64,000 nucleotides of DNA from assembly GCA_016212515.1 (NCBI GenBank), contig JACRFZ010000090.1, forward strand, positions 57,867-121,866. The letters run 5' to 3'. The stretch's first letter is position 1. Each line of letters begins with the position of its first letter. Source of the stretch: Candidatus Melainabacteria bacterium. GTDB lineage: Bacteria; Cyanobacteriota; Vampirovibrionia; Obscuribacterales; Obscuribacteraceae. Shown in pieces: positions 44,414 through 53,503 of the stretch. A program made the position numbers and the translations under genes. The notes beneath the pieces were generated by a model that was not told the DNA's origin, made no database searches, and saw only the letters and a program-made list of their open reading frames with translations.

Positions 44414-45151
44414 CTATCCCGGCAATACTTCCCCGATGGCCAGAGCCCGTACATCCACAACGGAACCGGAACTACGGGCCAGCTTGACAAGATCGGAAGA
44501 CTGATAGCGGAAGAAAACCTGTTCTTTCAAAGGCTGCCAGTGCATGGGCACAAGCCTTTCCGCCCGAATTTCCTCAGCCAGCTTGAGGGCTTCCGCCGGC
44601 GAAGCTGTGGCATATTTGCCGCCTATGGGCAAAAGGGCCGTGTGAATGCGCTTGCCCTTCAAGGCATGAGAGATGGTGGGGCTGTATTTGGTTGCACCGC
44701 CGTGATAGAAGCCCTCGAAGTAATAGCCGTTCACCGGTTTGCCCGGCGCCGAGCTTCTGGCAAACAAATGCATAATGGTCTTGCCAAGACGACTCAAGGG
44801 GCGGTGGGCCGGCACTGCGGTAATTTCTACACCGTGGAAATTGACGGTTTCATGGTGAGAAATGGCAATCAACTTATCGGCCGGTATCTTGTGACGATAC
44901 TTTCTATGCATCCACTGAATTAAAGGCTTGGGTCCGATAAAGGTGCAGTTCCACCGGTCGTAAAGCTCTTTGGCCATGAGAACGCCGTGGTCAAAATGCC
45001 CCACACTGAACAAAACCAGGTCGCCCTTGGGAAGCCGGGAAATGTCTACCGGCGCCTGTATATAGGGATCGGTATAGATGCAAAGCCCACCAACTTCAAT
45101 CTGAAAGGCACTGTGTCCCAGAAAGGTAAGATTCAAAACGCTCTTCTCCAC
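44414..45151 (-). CDS. metallo-beta-lactamase-fold hydrolase, UlaG-like
   Basis: 245 residues. The metallo-beta-lactamase fold with YTDPYI and the zinc motif SVGHFDHGVL (HxxDH in the form H-x-D-H), a second His group ISHHETVNFHGVEI, a central His AVPAHRPL, and the closing PMHW. The general form (LTFLGHSAFQIEVGG start) is that of the UlaG / RNase Z-like 'L-ascorbate-6-phosphate lactonase' family; many are unspecific or of unknown substrate. Cytoplasmic. ATG at 45151, 64 bases from the divergent glycosidase-like gene. Confidence 0.85.
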   Translation of the reverse strand: MEKSVLNLTFLGHSAFQIEVGGLCIYTDPYIQAPVDISRLPKGDLVLFSVGHFDHGVLMAKELYDRWNCTFIGPKPLIQWMHRKYRHKIPADKLIAISHHETVNFHGVEITAVPAHRPLSRLGKTIMHLFARSSAPGKPVNGYYFEGFYHGGATKYSPTISHALKGKRIHTALLPIGGKYATASPAEALKLAEEIRAERLVPMHWQPLKEQVFFRYQSSDLVKLARSSGSVVDVRALAIGEVLPG

Positions 45152-45214
45152 CGCGGCGTCGGCTAGTACAATCGTGCCTATTAATTATCCACCTACTACA
45201 CAGGTTCTATCACG

Positions 45215-46861
45215 ATGAAACGACCGGTAAGTTATCTTTCAGGTGTCCTGGCATTCACTTTACTTGTAGGACTCTCTGGATTAACCAGTCCGACTGCCCT
45301 TCTAGAGCCTGCTCAAGCCAAGCCGGAGCCCAAGGAATGGGCCAAATACTTAAACCCGGTACCGCAGAAAAACTACACGCTCAATAAAAGTCAGGACCGT
45401 GAGATTAAGAAAAAGGGCTTCAAAACCCTTCAAATCACGGGAGCTCAGGCCGTCTCCAACAAGGAAATTGGACTTTTCGCCCGCTTGAATCCATCCGACC
45501 GAGACAATAGCGAGCTTGTCAATAAGCTCCTGGACAAGCCGGAAGTAAACGGTCTCTCCGCCAATTTCTCCTGGCGTGAACTGAACCCCGAAGACGACAA
45601 ATTCCAGTGGGACAAACTGGATGACCTGCTTGCCCTTGTCGGCAAACATAACAAAACTCTGATTTTGAGAGTCACCACATGCGGCACCGAAGCAAAAACA
45701 GAATCCGATACACCTGAATATGTTCTGAAAAATGAAGTCAAGACCCTCACTTATAAAGACGCGGCCGGCAACGAGCACAAGATGCCGATTTTCTGGGATT
45801 CAACCTATCTGGCCGAATGGGGCAACTTCGTGCAAGAGTTCGGCAAACGCTATGACAAAAATCCCAATCTCCACAGTGTCGGCATCACCGGCGGTGGCGT
45901 AGCCGGCGGCACCCTGGTGGTACCAGAACTTTCCGAGCCGCTCAACCAGGAGAATTACAAAGCCCTGGAAAAGACCCTCATCAAAGATCATGGCATGAGC
46001 CAGCGCCAACTGGTTGAACACTGGAAGTACGTAGCCGATATCTTCCCCAAAGCCTTTCCCACGGCCCGCCTCAATTTCGATATCAATCCCCCTACGCCGA
46101 ACCGCGCCGGGCAAGACAGTCTCGATGAAATTTCCGACTACCTGATCTATCGCTACGGTCAGCGCGTTTACTTGACCCGCATGCATGTGAACGATGCCAA
46201 ACATGGCTTCGATCAATACCGCGTCATGCTCAAGTTCCGCCCCGACACCCTGACCGGCTTCCAGTTAACCGATAACCTGAAAGTGGAAGACCTACCCAAA
46301 GTAGCGAAGAACGCCTTCGATGACGGCGCCAGTTTCGTGGAAGTACCTACTAAATTCTTCCTGGGCGATGCCTCCAAGAACGAAACCGAACCGTCGGAAG
46401 CGGTTAAGACGGCCATGAAGAGCTTGAGAGAACATCTGGGCTATCAAATTGTTTCCCAGAAAGTATCTCTGCCCGAGGGCATCAAAGCCGGCGACCCCAT
46501 CAAAATGTCCTTCACCTTCGCCAATATAGGCGCGGCAACGGCCATGCGCCCGGTGCGCAACCTTGATAAAGACGTAGCTTCCAGCTACCGCCTGCAAATT
46601 GAAATGCGCGACGAAACCGGCAAAGCCAAAGGCTATTATTTGCACACCCCCTCCATCCCCACCAATAAGTGGGCGCCAGGCAAGCCCATCACCTGGGAAT
46701 GCGAACTGAAACCAACCAAAGGTCTCAAGCCCGGTGAGTACACGGTTTACGTTTCCCTTCTGGAGCCGGAAAGCAAACGCCGGCTGAATATATTGAACGG
46801 TCTCAGCCAGGAGCCGAAGATGGAAAACAACATCAGCGTCGGCAAAATCAAGGTGGAATAA
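45215..46861 (+). CDS. exported glycoside-hydrolase-like TIM-barrel protein with DUF4832-like tail
   Basis: 548 residues. Signal peptide YLSGVLAFTLLVGLSGLTSP ... AQAKPE. The N-terminal ~370 residues have the look of a (beta/alpha)8 glycosidase: FARLNPSDRDN, NGLSANFSWRELNPEDDKFQW (beta-galactosidase-like 'W-x-x-L-x-P-x-x-G-x-F-x-W-x-x-L-D'), RVTTCGTEAKTESDTPEY, GITGGGVAGGTLVVPELSEP and HWKYVADIFPKAFPTARLNFD. The C-terminal ~110 residues are a beta-sandwich, DUF4832-like (DPIKMSFTFANIGAATAMRP, EMRDETGKAKGYYLHTPSIP). Possible catalytic Glu residues are present but not assignable. Secreted polysaccharide-acting enzyme or binding protein; substrate unknown. Confidence 0.75.
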   Translation: MKRPVSYLSGVLAFTLLVGLSGLTSPTALLEPAQAKPEPKEWAKYLNPVPQKNYTLNKSQDREIKKKGFKTLQITGAQAVSNKEIGLFARLNPSDRDNSELVNKLLDKPEVNGLSANFSWRELNPEDDKFQWDKLDDLLALVGKHNKTLILRVTTCGTEAKTESDTPEYVLKNEVKTLTYKDAAGNEHKMPIFWDSTYLAEWGNFVQEFGKRYDKNPNLHSVGITGGGVAGGTLVVPELSEPLNQENYKALEKTLIKDHGMSQRQLVEHWKYVADIFPKAFPTARLNFDINPPTPNRAGQDSLDEISDYLIYRYGQRVYLTRMHVNDAKHGFDQYRVMLKFRPDTLTGFQLTDNLKVEDLPKVAKNAFDDGASFVEVPTKFFLGDASKNETEPSEAVKTAMKSLREHLGYQIVSQKVSLPEGIKAGDPIKMSFTFANIGAATAMRPVRNLDKDVASSYRLQIEMRDETGKAKGYYLHTPSIPTNKWAPGKPITWECELKPTKGLKPGEYTVYVSLLEPESKRRLNILNGLSQEPKMENNISVGKIKVE

Positions 46862-47174
46862 GGGTCCAAATCGCCCCTCCAGCAAAGATAGGCGCCCTAC
46901 TTTTGGAACGGCGACGGCATACTTTTGGGGTAGTCCGCCAGCTCCCGCTATCACCTCTTGGCAGCCACCAGTGGGCATTCTACGAAGAAAAACGCCGCCC
47001 AAACGGCCGATTTTTCACAGGTCTGTAACAAATGATTGGTTATTCTTTATGGGCGTTGGCGACTCCGCTGCCCTTATAATGCATCCAGCTAGTCAAGCGA
47101 TAATCGGTGAAACTTCACCTCCGCAAAACGAAACTCAAGTTGCAGCCATCCGGCGGAGACTGGGGAGAAACAAA
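46862..47174. other. 313-base region with promoter of the 47175 gene
   Basis: No gene. TACTTTTGG is directly repeated near 46898 and 46920. A short GCCG...CGGC stem followed by TTTTT near 46990-47015 could end the upstream transcript. A -10 element is listed separately. Confidence 0.4.
47075..47080 (+). promoter_or_regulatory. -10 element TATAAT upstream of the 47175 gene
   Basis: A perfect TATAAT 94 bases before the chosen start. The -35 region (GGGCGT) is poor, so strength cannot be judged. Confidence 0.4.
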
Positions 47175-47780
47175 ATGATTCAGGACGCTAAATCGGCAGG
47201 ATTTAATTCCACAACTATCACCGAAAGTGGTGCTGCACAAGGTTTTGTTGCACCACCCATGGCCGCAAGCATTTTCCAGCAAGAAACTGCCAGACTGGCT
47301 CCCGACACCTTGCGCAAAGAAGCGCGGGAAAGAGAAGCTGCTCAAGCCAGGGAAAAAGCCAGAACCGTCTTACTGGAAAAGTTGCAGGCCTTCGGACCGC
47401 TGCCGGAGCACATCGACCTGGCTCTGGAAGCAGTGATCTGGGAAATGACCGACAAGGCTCCCCGGGCCGAATATCTGGCCGAACTGTTGCTTCTCTTTCT
47501 GGCGGAAGAGAAAGTGGTTTTTGCGCAAGTCCTGGGCCTACTCTTGAAAGATGCCGGTATCAAGGTCGGCTACTGGAGAGGCGAAGTGACTCTTTCTCGC
47601 TACTGCCAGGAAAGCCGACTGGCTCTGGAAGTAAAAATCACAGCCACATCAAGAGTAGTGATGAAGAGCGAATTCACCGACCTGGCCCATAAGAGCGCCG
47701 ACGGCAGCTGCTGCTCCGTGGTCGACAACCTCACCTTCCTCAACCTCTGCGTGCATGTCTGGCAAGTCTTTGGTGCTTAA
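47175..47780 (+). CDS. hypothetical cytoplasmic protein, 201 aa
   Basis: The ATG at 47175 is chosen because GGGGAGA lies 6 bases upstream; openings to 46971 lack such a site. The first ~60 residues are Ala/Gln/Glu-rich with a helical run (TLRKEAREREAAQAREKAR), then an ordered alpha/beta domain: PEHIDLALEAVIWEMTDKAP, RAEYLAELLLLFLAEEKVVF, GYWRGEVTLSRYCQESRLAL and VVDNLTFLNLCVHVW. I do not recognise it, and it has neither signal nor membrane segment. The C-terminus of the gene lies close to a small MNT nucleotidyltransferase on the other strand. Confidence 0.55.
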   Translation: MIQDAKSAGFNSTTITESGAAQGFVAPPMAASIFQQETARLAPDTLRKEAREREAAQAREKARTVLLEKLQAFGPLPEHIDLALEAVIWEMTDKAPRAEYLAELLLLFLAEEKVVFAQVLGLLLKDAGIKVGYWRGEVTLSRYCQESRLALEVKITATSRVVMKSEFTDLAHKSADGSCCSVVDNLTFLNLCVHVWQVFGA

Positions 47781-47827
47781 GGCGGTCTTTTCGAACCATT
47801 GCAATTCCCGGCGAACATCCTGCTTGC

Positions 47828-48133
47828 TCATATGGCTATCGCTTCAGCTAGAACCTGGCCTCTAATTCTCTCGCGAAGGCCCTTCTCTTCAACGACATCA
47901 ACCTTGCAGCCCAAAATACCCTCTAGCTCTTCGCGAATCTGCTCCAGTACGGCGAAATAGCGAACACCATCAAAATTTGAACTGTCGAGACGAATCAAGA
48001 AATCAACATCGCTAGTGTCGTCAAAATCACCCCGGGCGACCGAGCCAAAAACACGAACGTCCTGTGCACCATACCTTTCAGCGACTTGGAGGATCTGTTC
48101 CCGTTTCTTTGATATTCGCTCGCTCAGGTCCAC
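47828..48133 (-). CDS. MNT-type minimal nucleotidyltransferase, orphan antitoxin-like
   Basis: 101 residues. The nucleotidyltransferase motif is complete: RVFGSVARGDFDDTSDVDFL has GSxxRGD and DxD, typical of MNT proteins that pair with HEPN (DUF86) toxins and inactivate them by adding AMP. No full-length HEPN gene follows: the frame that starts in an ATGA overlap (47831) ends after 60 residues inside the 3' end of the plus-strand gene and does not show the HEPN RxxxxxH motif. It may be a solitary or relic antitoxin, or may act on a partner elsewhere. Confidence 0.85.
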   Translation of the reverse strand: MDLSERISKKREQILQVAERYGAQDVRVFGSVARGDFDDTSDVDFLIRLDSSNFDGVRYFAVLEQIREELEGILGCKVDVVEEKGLRERIRGQVLAEAIAI

Positions 48134-48191
48134 GTCCTATACCTCCCGCATGATAATTCCATTTTAAATCAATTTGTCCAGAGCCGGAAGA

Positions 48192-49997
48192 TTACCGTCG
48201 CATGACCTCAACAGTCCCTATTTTGCACTTCCTCTGATAGAAGCACACGCCGTCTTTGAAATCTCCCACATCATCATATTTAGCGGGCACCACCACGCGG
48301 CCGGCGGCATCAACAAAACCCCAGCGCTCACCTGCTTTAAATGCCGCCAGTCCCTCACTCATGGCTCTGCCGCTTGAGTTCAAAGAGCCGACTTTCGACT
48401 GCGCCGACGATGCACCGACACTCTCCAAAGAACTGCTAAAAACAATCTCCCCAGGCGGGGAAGTGGGACCGCCGTTTTCTGGAAGAATCTCCACCAGTCG
48501 CTTGTGCCCCGGTCTAGCAGGGTCCGGCTCCATCATTAGATCAATGAAGTATCCGGTGGGACTGACTATACAACCCCTCTTGCTTTCACCGGTAATAATG
48601 AAAAGCGAGAACCGGTTTCCGTCTCGTTTCAAAGGGCCAATGAAGGTACCAGAGAACAGGATATCGCCGTTTTCATGAAACAGATCACTGAGTCCAAAAC
48701 GACTGTGGGCATGCCGATAACCCTGGGCAAGCCCGTCCTCAAAATCACAGACATCCAAATCAGGCAACCGCACAAGTTCCTTACCGTTTTTATCTATGAG
48801 CGAATACGGTGTCCACTGCCCTTCCACATCAATAGGGAAAAGCCCAGCGGAAAGTTTGACTATGGCCACCCCGCTACTGAAGGCATTGGCGCGAATAAAA
48901 CGAGGGGCTATCTTCCAGTCTCCGCGGGTATTCACGTAACCAAAGAGCCGGCTGTATTTATGGGCTGCCGCCCCGAGACCCTGGGAGAAATTAGAAACCT
49001 TGATACAGTCCTGGAAGGGCGCAAATTCAGGAGCCGTCACCTCCACACCTTTCTTATCTAAGATGCCGGCAAATTTTCGCTCACGAAAAACTGACTGCCA
49101 ACGGCTCTGCAATCTCTTATGAAGCTGCACATCCTTATCTTTGATGAGTTCGAGAAAGGTTCCAAGATAGTCGAAGCCGGCATATCCAGATCCAAAATTG
49201 AACTCCTTTTCCCGCTCCCAAAAGCCGAGACAGCGCTCATACAAGGCTGTCGCCGGGTCAAGCCGCCCTCGCACAGCCAGAAAGCAGGCATAGCTATAAA
49301 TCGAACCGATGCAGACGTATTTTTTACCGTCACCTTGAGCGGGCACCTCAATGGAAAGTTGGAGAGCCATATCGGAGGCTAACTTGTAGGTAGACTCAGC
49401 CTTATCCATTTGACCAAGTGTGTAATGCAAATCGGCAATGCGTGTAAGGTCGGAGCATCTCTGTTCCAGGGGAAGTTCCTGCTCCCGCAGGTGATAGCTG
49501 CGCCAGAGAATTCCCACAAGCTTGCGGTGATTGTGGCTCTGGTAGTAACTTTGCAAAAACCACTGGCTTTCCTTGAAATAACGCTGTTCAAGTCTGGCGA
49601 TCAATTCTTCCGCTTTTGGTGCTAAACCCAGGCGATCGTAGATCTCAATCAAGCGCGAGCTGTAAGCAGAAAGTTCTGCCTCGGCGTCAGCGACGGTTGA
49701 GGCGGGCGCCGACTTTCCCTTTGCCTCTACAACAGCGGCGGCCAGAGCCTGAAGTTTTCCTTCCAGCGCCTTCATTTCCCGCTCCAGCCTGGCCTTTATC
49801 TGCTCAGAACTCAAAAGCCTCTGAGTTTTCCGATCCACCATCCAGTTAGAGTAAATTTCATCATCACTACCTAACCACTGAGCTTGAGCGGCCTGTTCAG
49901 AAAAGAAGAAGGTCACGGATAAAACCATGCCGCACAAAACTGAGGCAAGGAAAAACTTTCGACCAGACAGACTCTTCCAGGATGGCGGTCTCTTCAT
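48192..49997 (-). CDS. exported WG-repeat protein with TPR-like N-terminal half
   Basis: 601 residues from the ATG at 49997 (AGAAGAGA about 10 bases upstream; another in-frame ATG at 50045 is less likely). The signal peptide is KFFLASVLCGMVLSVTFFF ... AQAQ. Residues 60-300 are helical with TPR-like units (TLGQMDKAESTYKLASDMAL, DPATALYERCLGFWEREKEF). The second half has WG/KWG beta repeats (YSRLFGYVNTRGDWKIAP, RWGFVDAAGRVVVPAKYDD, LIDKNGKELVRLPDLD). WG-repeat proteins are usually cell-surface or periplasmic with unknown ligands. It stands alone. Confidence 0.8.
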   Translation of the reverse strand: MKRPPSWKSLSGRKFFLASVLCGMVLSVTFFFSEQAAQAQWLGSDDEIYSNWMVDRKTQRLLSSEQIKARLEREMKALEGKLQALAAAVVEAKGKSAPASTVADAEAELSAYSSRLIEIYDRLGLAPKAEELIARLEQRYFKESQWFLQSYYQSHNHRKLVGILWRSYHLREQELPLEQRCSDLTRIADLHYTLGQMDKAESTYKLASDMALQLSIEVPAQGDGKKYVCIGSIYSYACFLAVRGRLDPATALYERCLGFWEREKEFNFGSGYAGFDYLGTFLELIKDKDVQLHKRLQSRWQSVFRERKFAGILDKKGVEVTAPEFAPFQDCIKVSNFSQGLGAAAHKYSRLFGYVNTRGDWKIAPRFIRANAFSSGVAIVKLSAGLFPIDVEGQWTPYSLIDKNGKELVRLPDLDVCDFEDGLAQGYRHAHSRFGLSDLFHENGDILFSGTFIGPLKRDGNRFSLFIITGESKRGCIVSPTGYFIDLMMEPDPARPGHKRLVEILPENGGPTSPPGEIVFSSSLESVGASSAQSKVGSLNSSGRAMSEGLAAFKAGERWGFVDAAGRVVVPAKYDDVGDFKDGVCFYQRKCKIGTVEVMRR

Positions 49998-50094
49998 ACT
50001 GCGGGTCTCTTCTAATGGAGAGGACCCGGAAAAATCCGGGTCCATCTCATTCTTGTATTGTCTTGCCGGCGATCAAACACCTTGAGCAAAAGCC

Positions 50095-52680
50095 TTACAC
50101 CTTCACCTGTTTGGGCTCAGTGGCCCAGCAAATATAAGGCGTATCGAAGCTCGAAACGAGATCTTCGTGGCTCGGCAATACCCTTACGGTAAAGCCGTGT
50201 CTGCCGCTCTTGAAGTACTTGATGGCGCCGGTGAACAGCTTCTCGGAACCCTTCTTGGCAGAAGAATCCGGACGCATATCAATCACTTCCCCTTCCACAA
50301 TATTGCCATATTGATCGATGGGTCCGTGATACATCTGCACCACCACGTCCTCGGCATTAAGCTCACCAAGGTTGATCCAGGCTTTGATATTCATATCGTC
50401 GCCTACTTTGATGGTGTCACCGGTATTCTCTTCTACAGAACCGATGCGCACATGAGACCACTTCTGCTTCAGATTTTCTTTCCAGTGAGCCAGAGCCTTG
50501 GCTCTGGCGGCACCGTTATCCACAAAATCGTGATAACGCACCAGCGAAGGGAAGTACATCTCAGTAGCGTATTCACGCACCATTCTATTGATGTTGAAGA
50601 CCGGGCAGAGAGAGAGCATGGAACGCTTCATCCGGCTCAACCAGGCGCGCGGGTGTCTGTCTTGATCGCGGTCATAGAAGGCCGGCACGATTTCTTTCTC
50701 AAGTAGATCGTAAAGGGCATTCGATTCCACTTCATCTTGATAGTCGGTGTCTTCGTAGACTTCACCGCGACCGATAGCCCAGCCCAGATGCGGCTCGTAG
50801 GCCTCGTCCCACCAACCGTCCAGAATCGAACAGTTGATACCGCCGTTGAAAGCTACCTTCATACCGGATGTACCGGAAGCTTCCAGGAAGCGGCGGGGTG
50901 TATTCAGCCATACGTCAACGCCTTCCACCATCCATCTGGCTACGTTCATATCGTAGTCTTCCAGGAAGACAAAGTGCTTGCGCAGATCTTCGCGGCGGCA
51001 GAAATGCATTACCTGACGGATAAGCTCTTTGGCCGGAGCGTCTTCCGGGTGAGCCTTGCCGGCCATAATGATCTGAATGGGGCGATGCTTATTGGTGAGA
51101 ATGCGAGCTAAACGCTCGGGATCTTTGAGAAGCAGGGTGGCTCTCTTGTAAGTAGCCATGCGGCGAGCAAAGCCGATGGTCAGTACTTCCGGGTCGAGCA
51201 CGTTTCTGGCTTCGTCCAGTTCCACCTGGGTGGCGCCGCGCTGCTCAAGCTGCCTGGTGAGGCGCTTGCGGCAGAAATTGACGAGGCGTTGACGACGCAT
51301 CTCGTGGATTCTCCACAGCTCTTCATCGGGAATATCCGCAACTTTCTTCCAGATGTTCTGATCGGAAATATCTTCCGACCACTTGGGTCCCAGATAACGG
51401 TCGAAGAGATCGGCCATTTCCTTGGAGATCCATGAACGGGTGTGCACGCCGTTTGTGATATGGGTGATGGGCACTTCGTGCTCGGGTACATCTTTCCAGT
51501 TATCTTTGAAGAGTTCCCGTGATACCACGCCGTGCAATTTGCTCACGGCATTGGTGCGGGAAGAAAGATTGATTGCCAGGTTGGCCATGGAGAACAGCTC
51601 GGTTTCGTCGGCCGGCTCGGTGCGACCGAGGGCGAAGAAGTCTTTGCGGCTCAAGCCGACTTGATGATAATAGGAGCTCCAGTATTTATCGACCAGTTCG
51701 GGATCGAACTTATCGATACCGGCAGGCACGGCGGTGTGAGTGGTGAAGATCTGACCGGCAGCGGCAACTTCTTTTGCTTCGGCGAAGGTAAGACCTTTCT
51801 CTCTCATCAAAATAGCAATGCGCTCAAGACCGAGGAAGGCACTGTGCCCTTCATTCATATGGCAGATGGTGGGCTCGATACCCACAGCCTTCAAGGCGCG
51901 CATACCACCGACGCCGAGAATGATTTCCTGCTGGATACGAATTTCGCGATCGGCTTTGTAGAGCGCGTCGGTAATGTCTTCGTCTTGCTTGGAATTCTCG
52001 GGGATATTGGTGTCGAGCAGATAGAGCGGCACACGTCCAACCTGTGCCTTCCATATGCGCATATAAACTTTGCGTCCGGGGAAATCAACCGACACCAGAA
52101 CGGGGCTGCCGTCTTTTTCTTTCACGGGGATAATCGGCAAGTTATAAAAATCGTTGATGGGATAACGCTCTTGCTGCCAACCATCAGCATTAAGATACTG
52201 ACGGAAATAGCCCTGCTGATAAACGATACCCACACCGACCAGGGGCAGACCCAGTTCGGAAGCGGCTTTCACGTGGTCGCCGGCCAAGATGCCCAGACCG
52301 CCGGAATAAATAGGCAGCGCATCGGAAAGACCGAATTCGGCGGAGAAATAAGCCAGCACACCGGCATTACTCTTCTTGAAGTTCTTCTCGTACCAGGTGC
52401 CTTCGCCCTTCATATAATCGTGGTGCTTCTGGCAAATGCGATTAAGCTGATTGACAAAGCCGTCGTCTTGAGCGGCTTCATTGAGGCGCTCCTGGCTGAC
52501 CATGCCCAGAAGCAGAACCGGGTTATGACCGGTAGCATCCCAGAGGTCGCGGTCGAGGCGACGGAAAAGCTTGATGGTTTCGTGGTCCCAGGTCCATCTC
52601 AGGTTGTACGCCAGTTCTCTCAGGCATTCCAACTCGGGCGGCAGGAAGGGAGTGACTTCGATGGTGCGGATCGGTTTCAA
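50095..52680 (-). CDS. glgP: alpha-glucan (glycogen/maltodextrin) phosphorylase
   Basis: 861 residues. Releases glucose-1-phosphate from glycogen or maltodextrins. The start MKPIRTIEVTPFLPPELECL is the DUF3417 domain that precedes the GT35 catalytic domain in Thermotoga/Thermus-type enzymes. Catalytic elements: YSGGLGILAGDHVKAASELG, HMNEGHSAFLGLERI, KRATLLLKDPE and the PLP site EASGTSGMKVAFNGGINCSI, with the Lys in GMK. The C-terminal beta domain (IGSVEENTGDTIKVGDDM) is intact. No other glycogen genes are beside it. Upstream of the ATG is a 16-base direct repeat (52698). Confidence 0.95.
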   Translation of the reverse strand: MKPIRTIEVTPFLPPELECLRELAYNLRWTWDHETIKLFRRLDRDLWDATGHNPVLLLGMVSQERLNEAAQDDGFVNQLNRICQKHHDYMKGEGTWYEKNFKKSNAGVLAYFSAEFGLSDALPIYSGGLGILAGDHVKAASELGLPLVGVGIVYQQGYFRQYLNADGWQQERYPINDFYNLPIIPVKEKDGSPVLVSVDFPGRKVYMRIWKAQVGRVPLYLLDTNIPENSKQDEDITDALYKADREIRIQQEIILGVGGMRALKAVGIEPTICHMNEGHSAFLGLERIAILMREKGLTFAEAKEVAAAGQIFTTHTAVPAGIDKFDPELVDKYWSSYYHQVGLSRKDFFALGRTEPADETELFSMANLAINLSSRTNAVSKLHGVVSRELFKDNWKDVPEHEVPITHITNGVHTRSWISKEMADLFDRYLGPKWSEDISDQNIWKKVADIPDEELWRIHEMRRQRLVNFCRKRLTRQLEQRGATQVELDEARNVLDPEVLTIGFARRMATYKRATLLLKDPERLARILTNKHRPIQIIMAGKAHPEDAPAKELIRQVMHFCRREDLRKHFVFLEDYDMNVARWMVEGVDVWLNTPRRFLEASGTSGMKVAFNGGINCSILDGWWDEAYEPHLGWAIGRGEVYEDTDYQDEVESNALYDLLEKEIVPAFYDRDQDRHPRAWLSRMKRSMLSLCPVFNINRMVREYATEMYFPSLVRYHDFVDNGAARAKALAHWKENLKQKWSHVRIGSVEENTGDTIKVGDDMNIKAWINLGELNAEDVVVQMYHGPIDQYGNIVEGEVIDMRPDSSAKKGSEKLFTGAIKYFKSGRHGFTVRVLPSHEDLVSSFDTPYICWATEPKQVKV

Positions 52681-52697
52681 CTAAGTAGCCTCGCTGC

Positions 52698-52729
52698 AAA
52701 ATAGCAATCATATAAAATAGCAATCGTAT
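52698..52729. repeat. 16 bp tandem direct repeat in the glgP leader
   Basis: AAAATAGCAATCATAT (52698-52713) and AAAATAGCAATCGTAT (52714-52729), one mismatch, 18 bases before the glgP start. Could be a paired operator or a promoter duplication. Confidence 0.6.
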
Positions 52730-52812
52730 AAAAGGAGCAGATACAGCCTATTTGAGCCGCATCAGCCCCTCGCTGCCAAGAGGATAAAATCTTTCCTCGG
52801 GAGGGCTTTGAA

Positions 52813-53343
52813 ATGGTAGCACTTATTGAGGGCTCTAAAGCGCCTGATTTTCAGCTCAAAACTTCCAGAGACAAGGTACAGTCACTGGGTCAGGCACTTG
52901 CACGATTTCCCCTTGTGCTCATAACAATCTTCAAAGTCCACTGCCCTGTATGCCAGCTCACACTTCCTTATATACAACGCCTACACGCCGGGCTGACAGC
53001 CGCCGGGGCGCGAAACCTGCCAGACGGCGCAATCCCGCTTCCGGACGAAAGCCCGCTACTGGTAGTCTGCCAGGACTCCCATGATGAAACCATGGAATTC
53101 ATCGAGCAGTACGGGCTAACCATGCCGGTTCTCGTGGACGATAACCTGGATGTTACGCTAGCCTACGGTCTCACCAATGTTCCCAGCCTCTTTCTCGTCA
53201 GAGCCGACTACACTATTGAGAGCACAATTGTCGGCTTTGACAAAAGCGCCCTGATAAGCGCCGCCAACCGCCTCGCCGGTGACGATTTCACCCTCTTCAC
53301 CAGGGAAGAAAACACCACCCTGCCCGCCTTCCGCCCCGGCTGA
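52813..53343 (+). CDS. thioredoxin-like redoxin (AhpC/TSA fold)
   Basis: 176 residues with a strong GGGAGGG site before the ATG at 52813. Fold: FQLKTSRDKVQSLGQALARF, the active site VHCPVCQLTLPYIQRL (CxxC), SHDETMEFIEQYGLTMPVLV and NVPSLFLVRADYTIES (cis-Pro). No signal peptide, so cytoplasmic. Family members (peroxiredoxin/ResA/TlpA-like) reduce peroxides or disulphides. The two Cys in CPVC spacing favour a thiol-disulphide role. Divergent from glgP. Confidence 0.85.
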   Translation: MVALIEGSKAPDFQLKTSRDKVQSLGQALARFPLVLITIFKVHCPVCQLTLPYIQRLHAGLTAAGARNLPDGAIPLPDESPLLVVCQDSHDETMEFIEQYGLTMPVLVDDNLDVTLAYGLTNVPSLFLVRADYTIESTIVGFDKSALISAANRLAGDDFTLFTREENTTLPAFRPG

Positions 53344-53503
53344 GGAACCAATGTCAGGTTCTAAGGTTTAGAGCCCATCCAAATCACCAACCACTGGAAA
53401 CCACTCAAAACAAACCAACGCAGCCGACCGACATATCCAACGCATATCCAGGTAGTCCCACCCCAGTTTAAAGTGCCCGCTTACTAAGACAACGGAAGAA
53501 ACC

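Noticed and set aside
47649..47831. HEPN toxin gene partner of the MNT protein
   Set aside because: Only 60 codons, no RxxxxxH motif, and it runs into the 3' end of the opposite gene; kept only as a finding.
51532..52704. Long plus-strand open frame opposite glgP
   Set aside because: Shadow of the phosphorylase; composition is not protein-like and no domain is visible.
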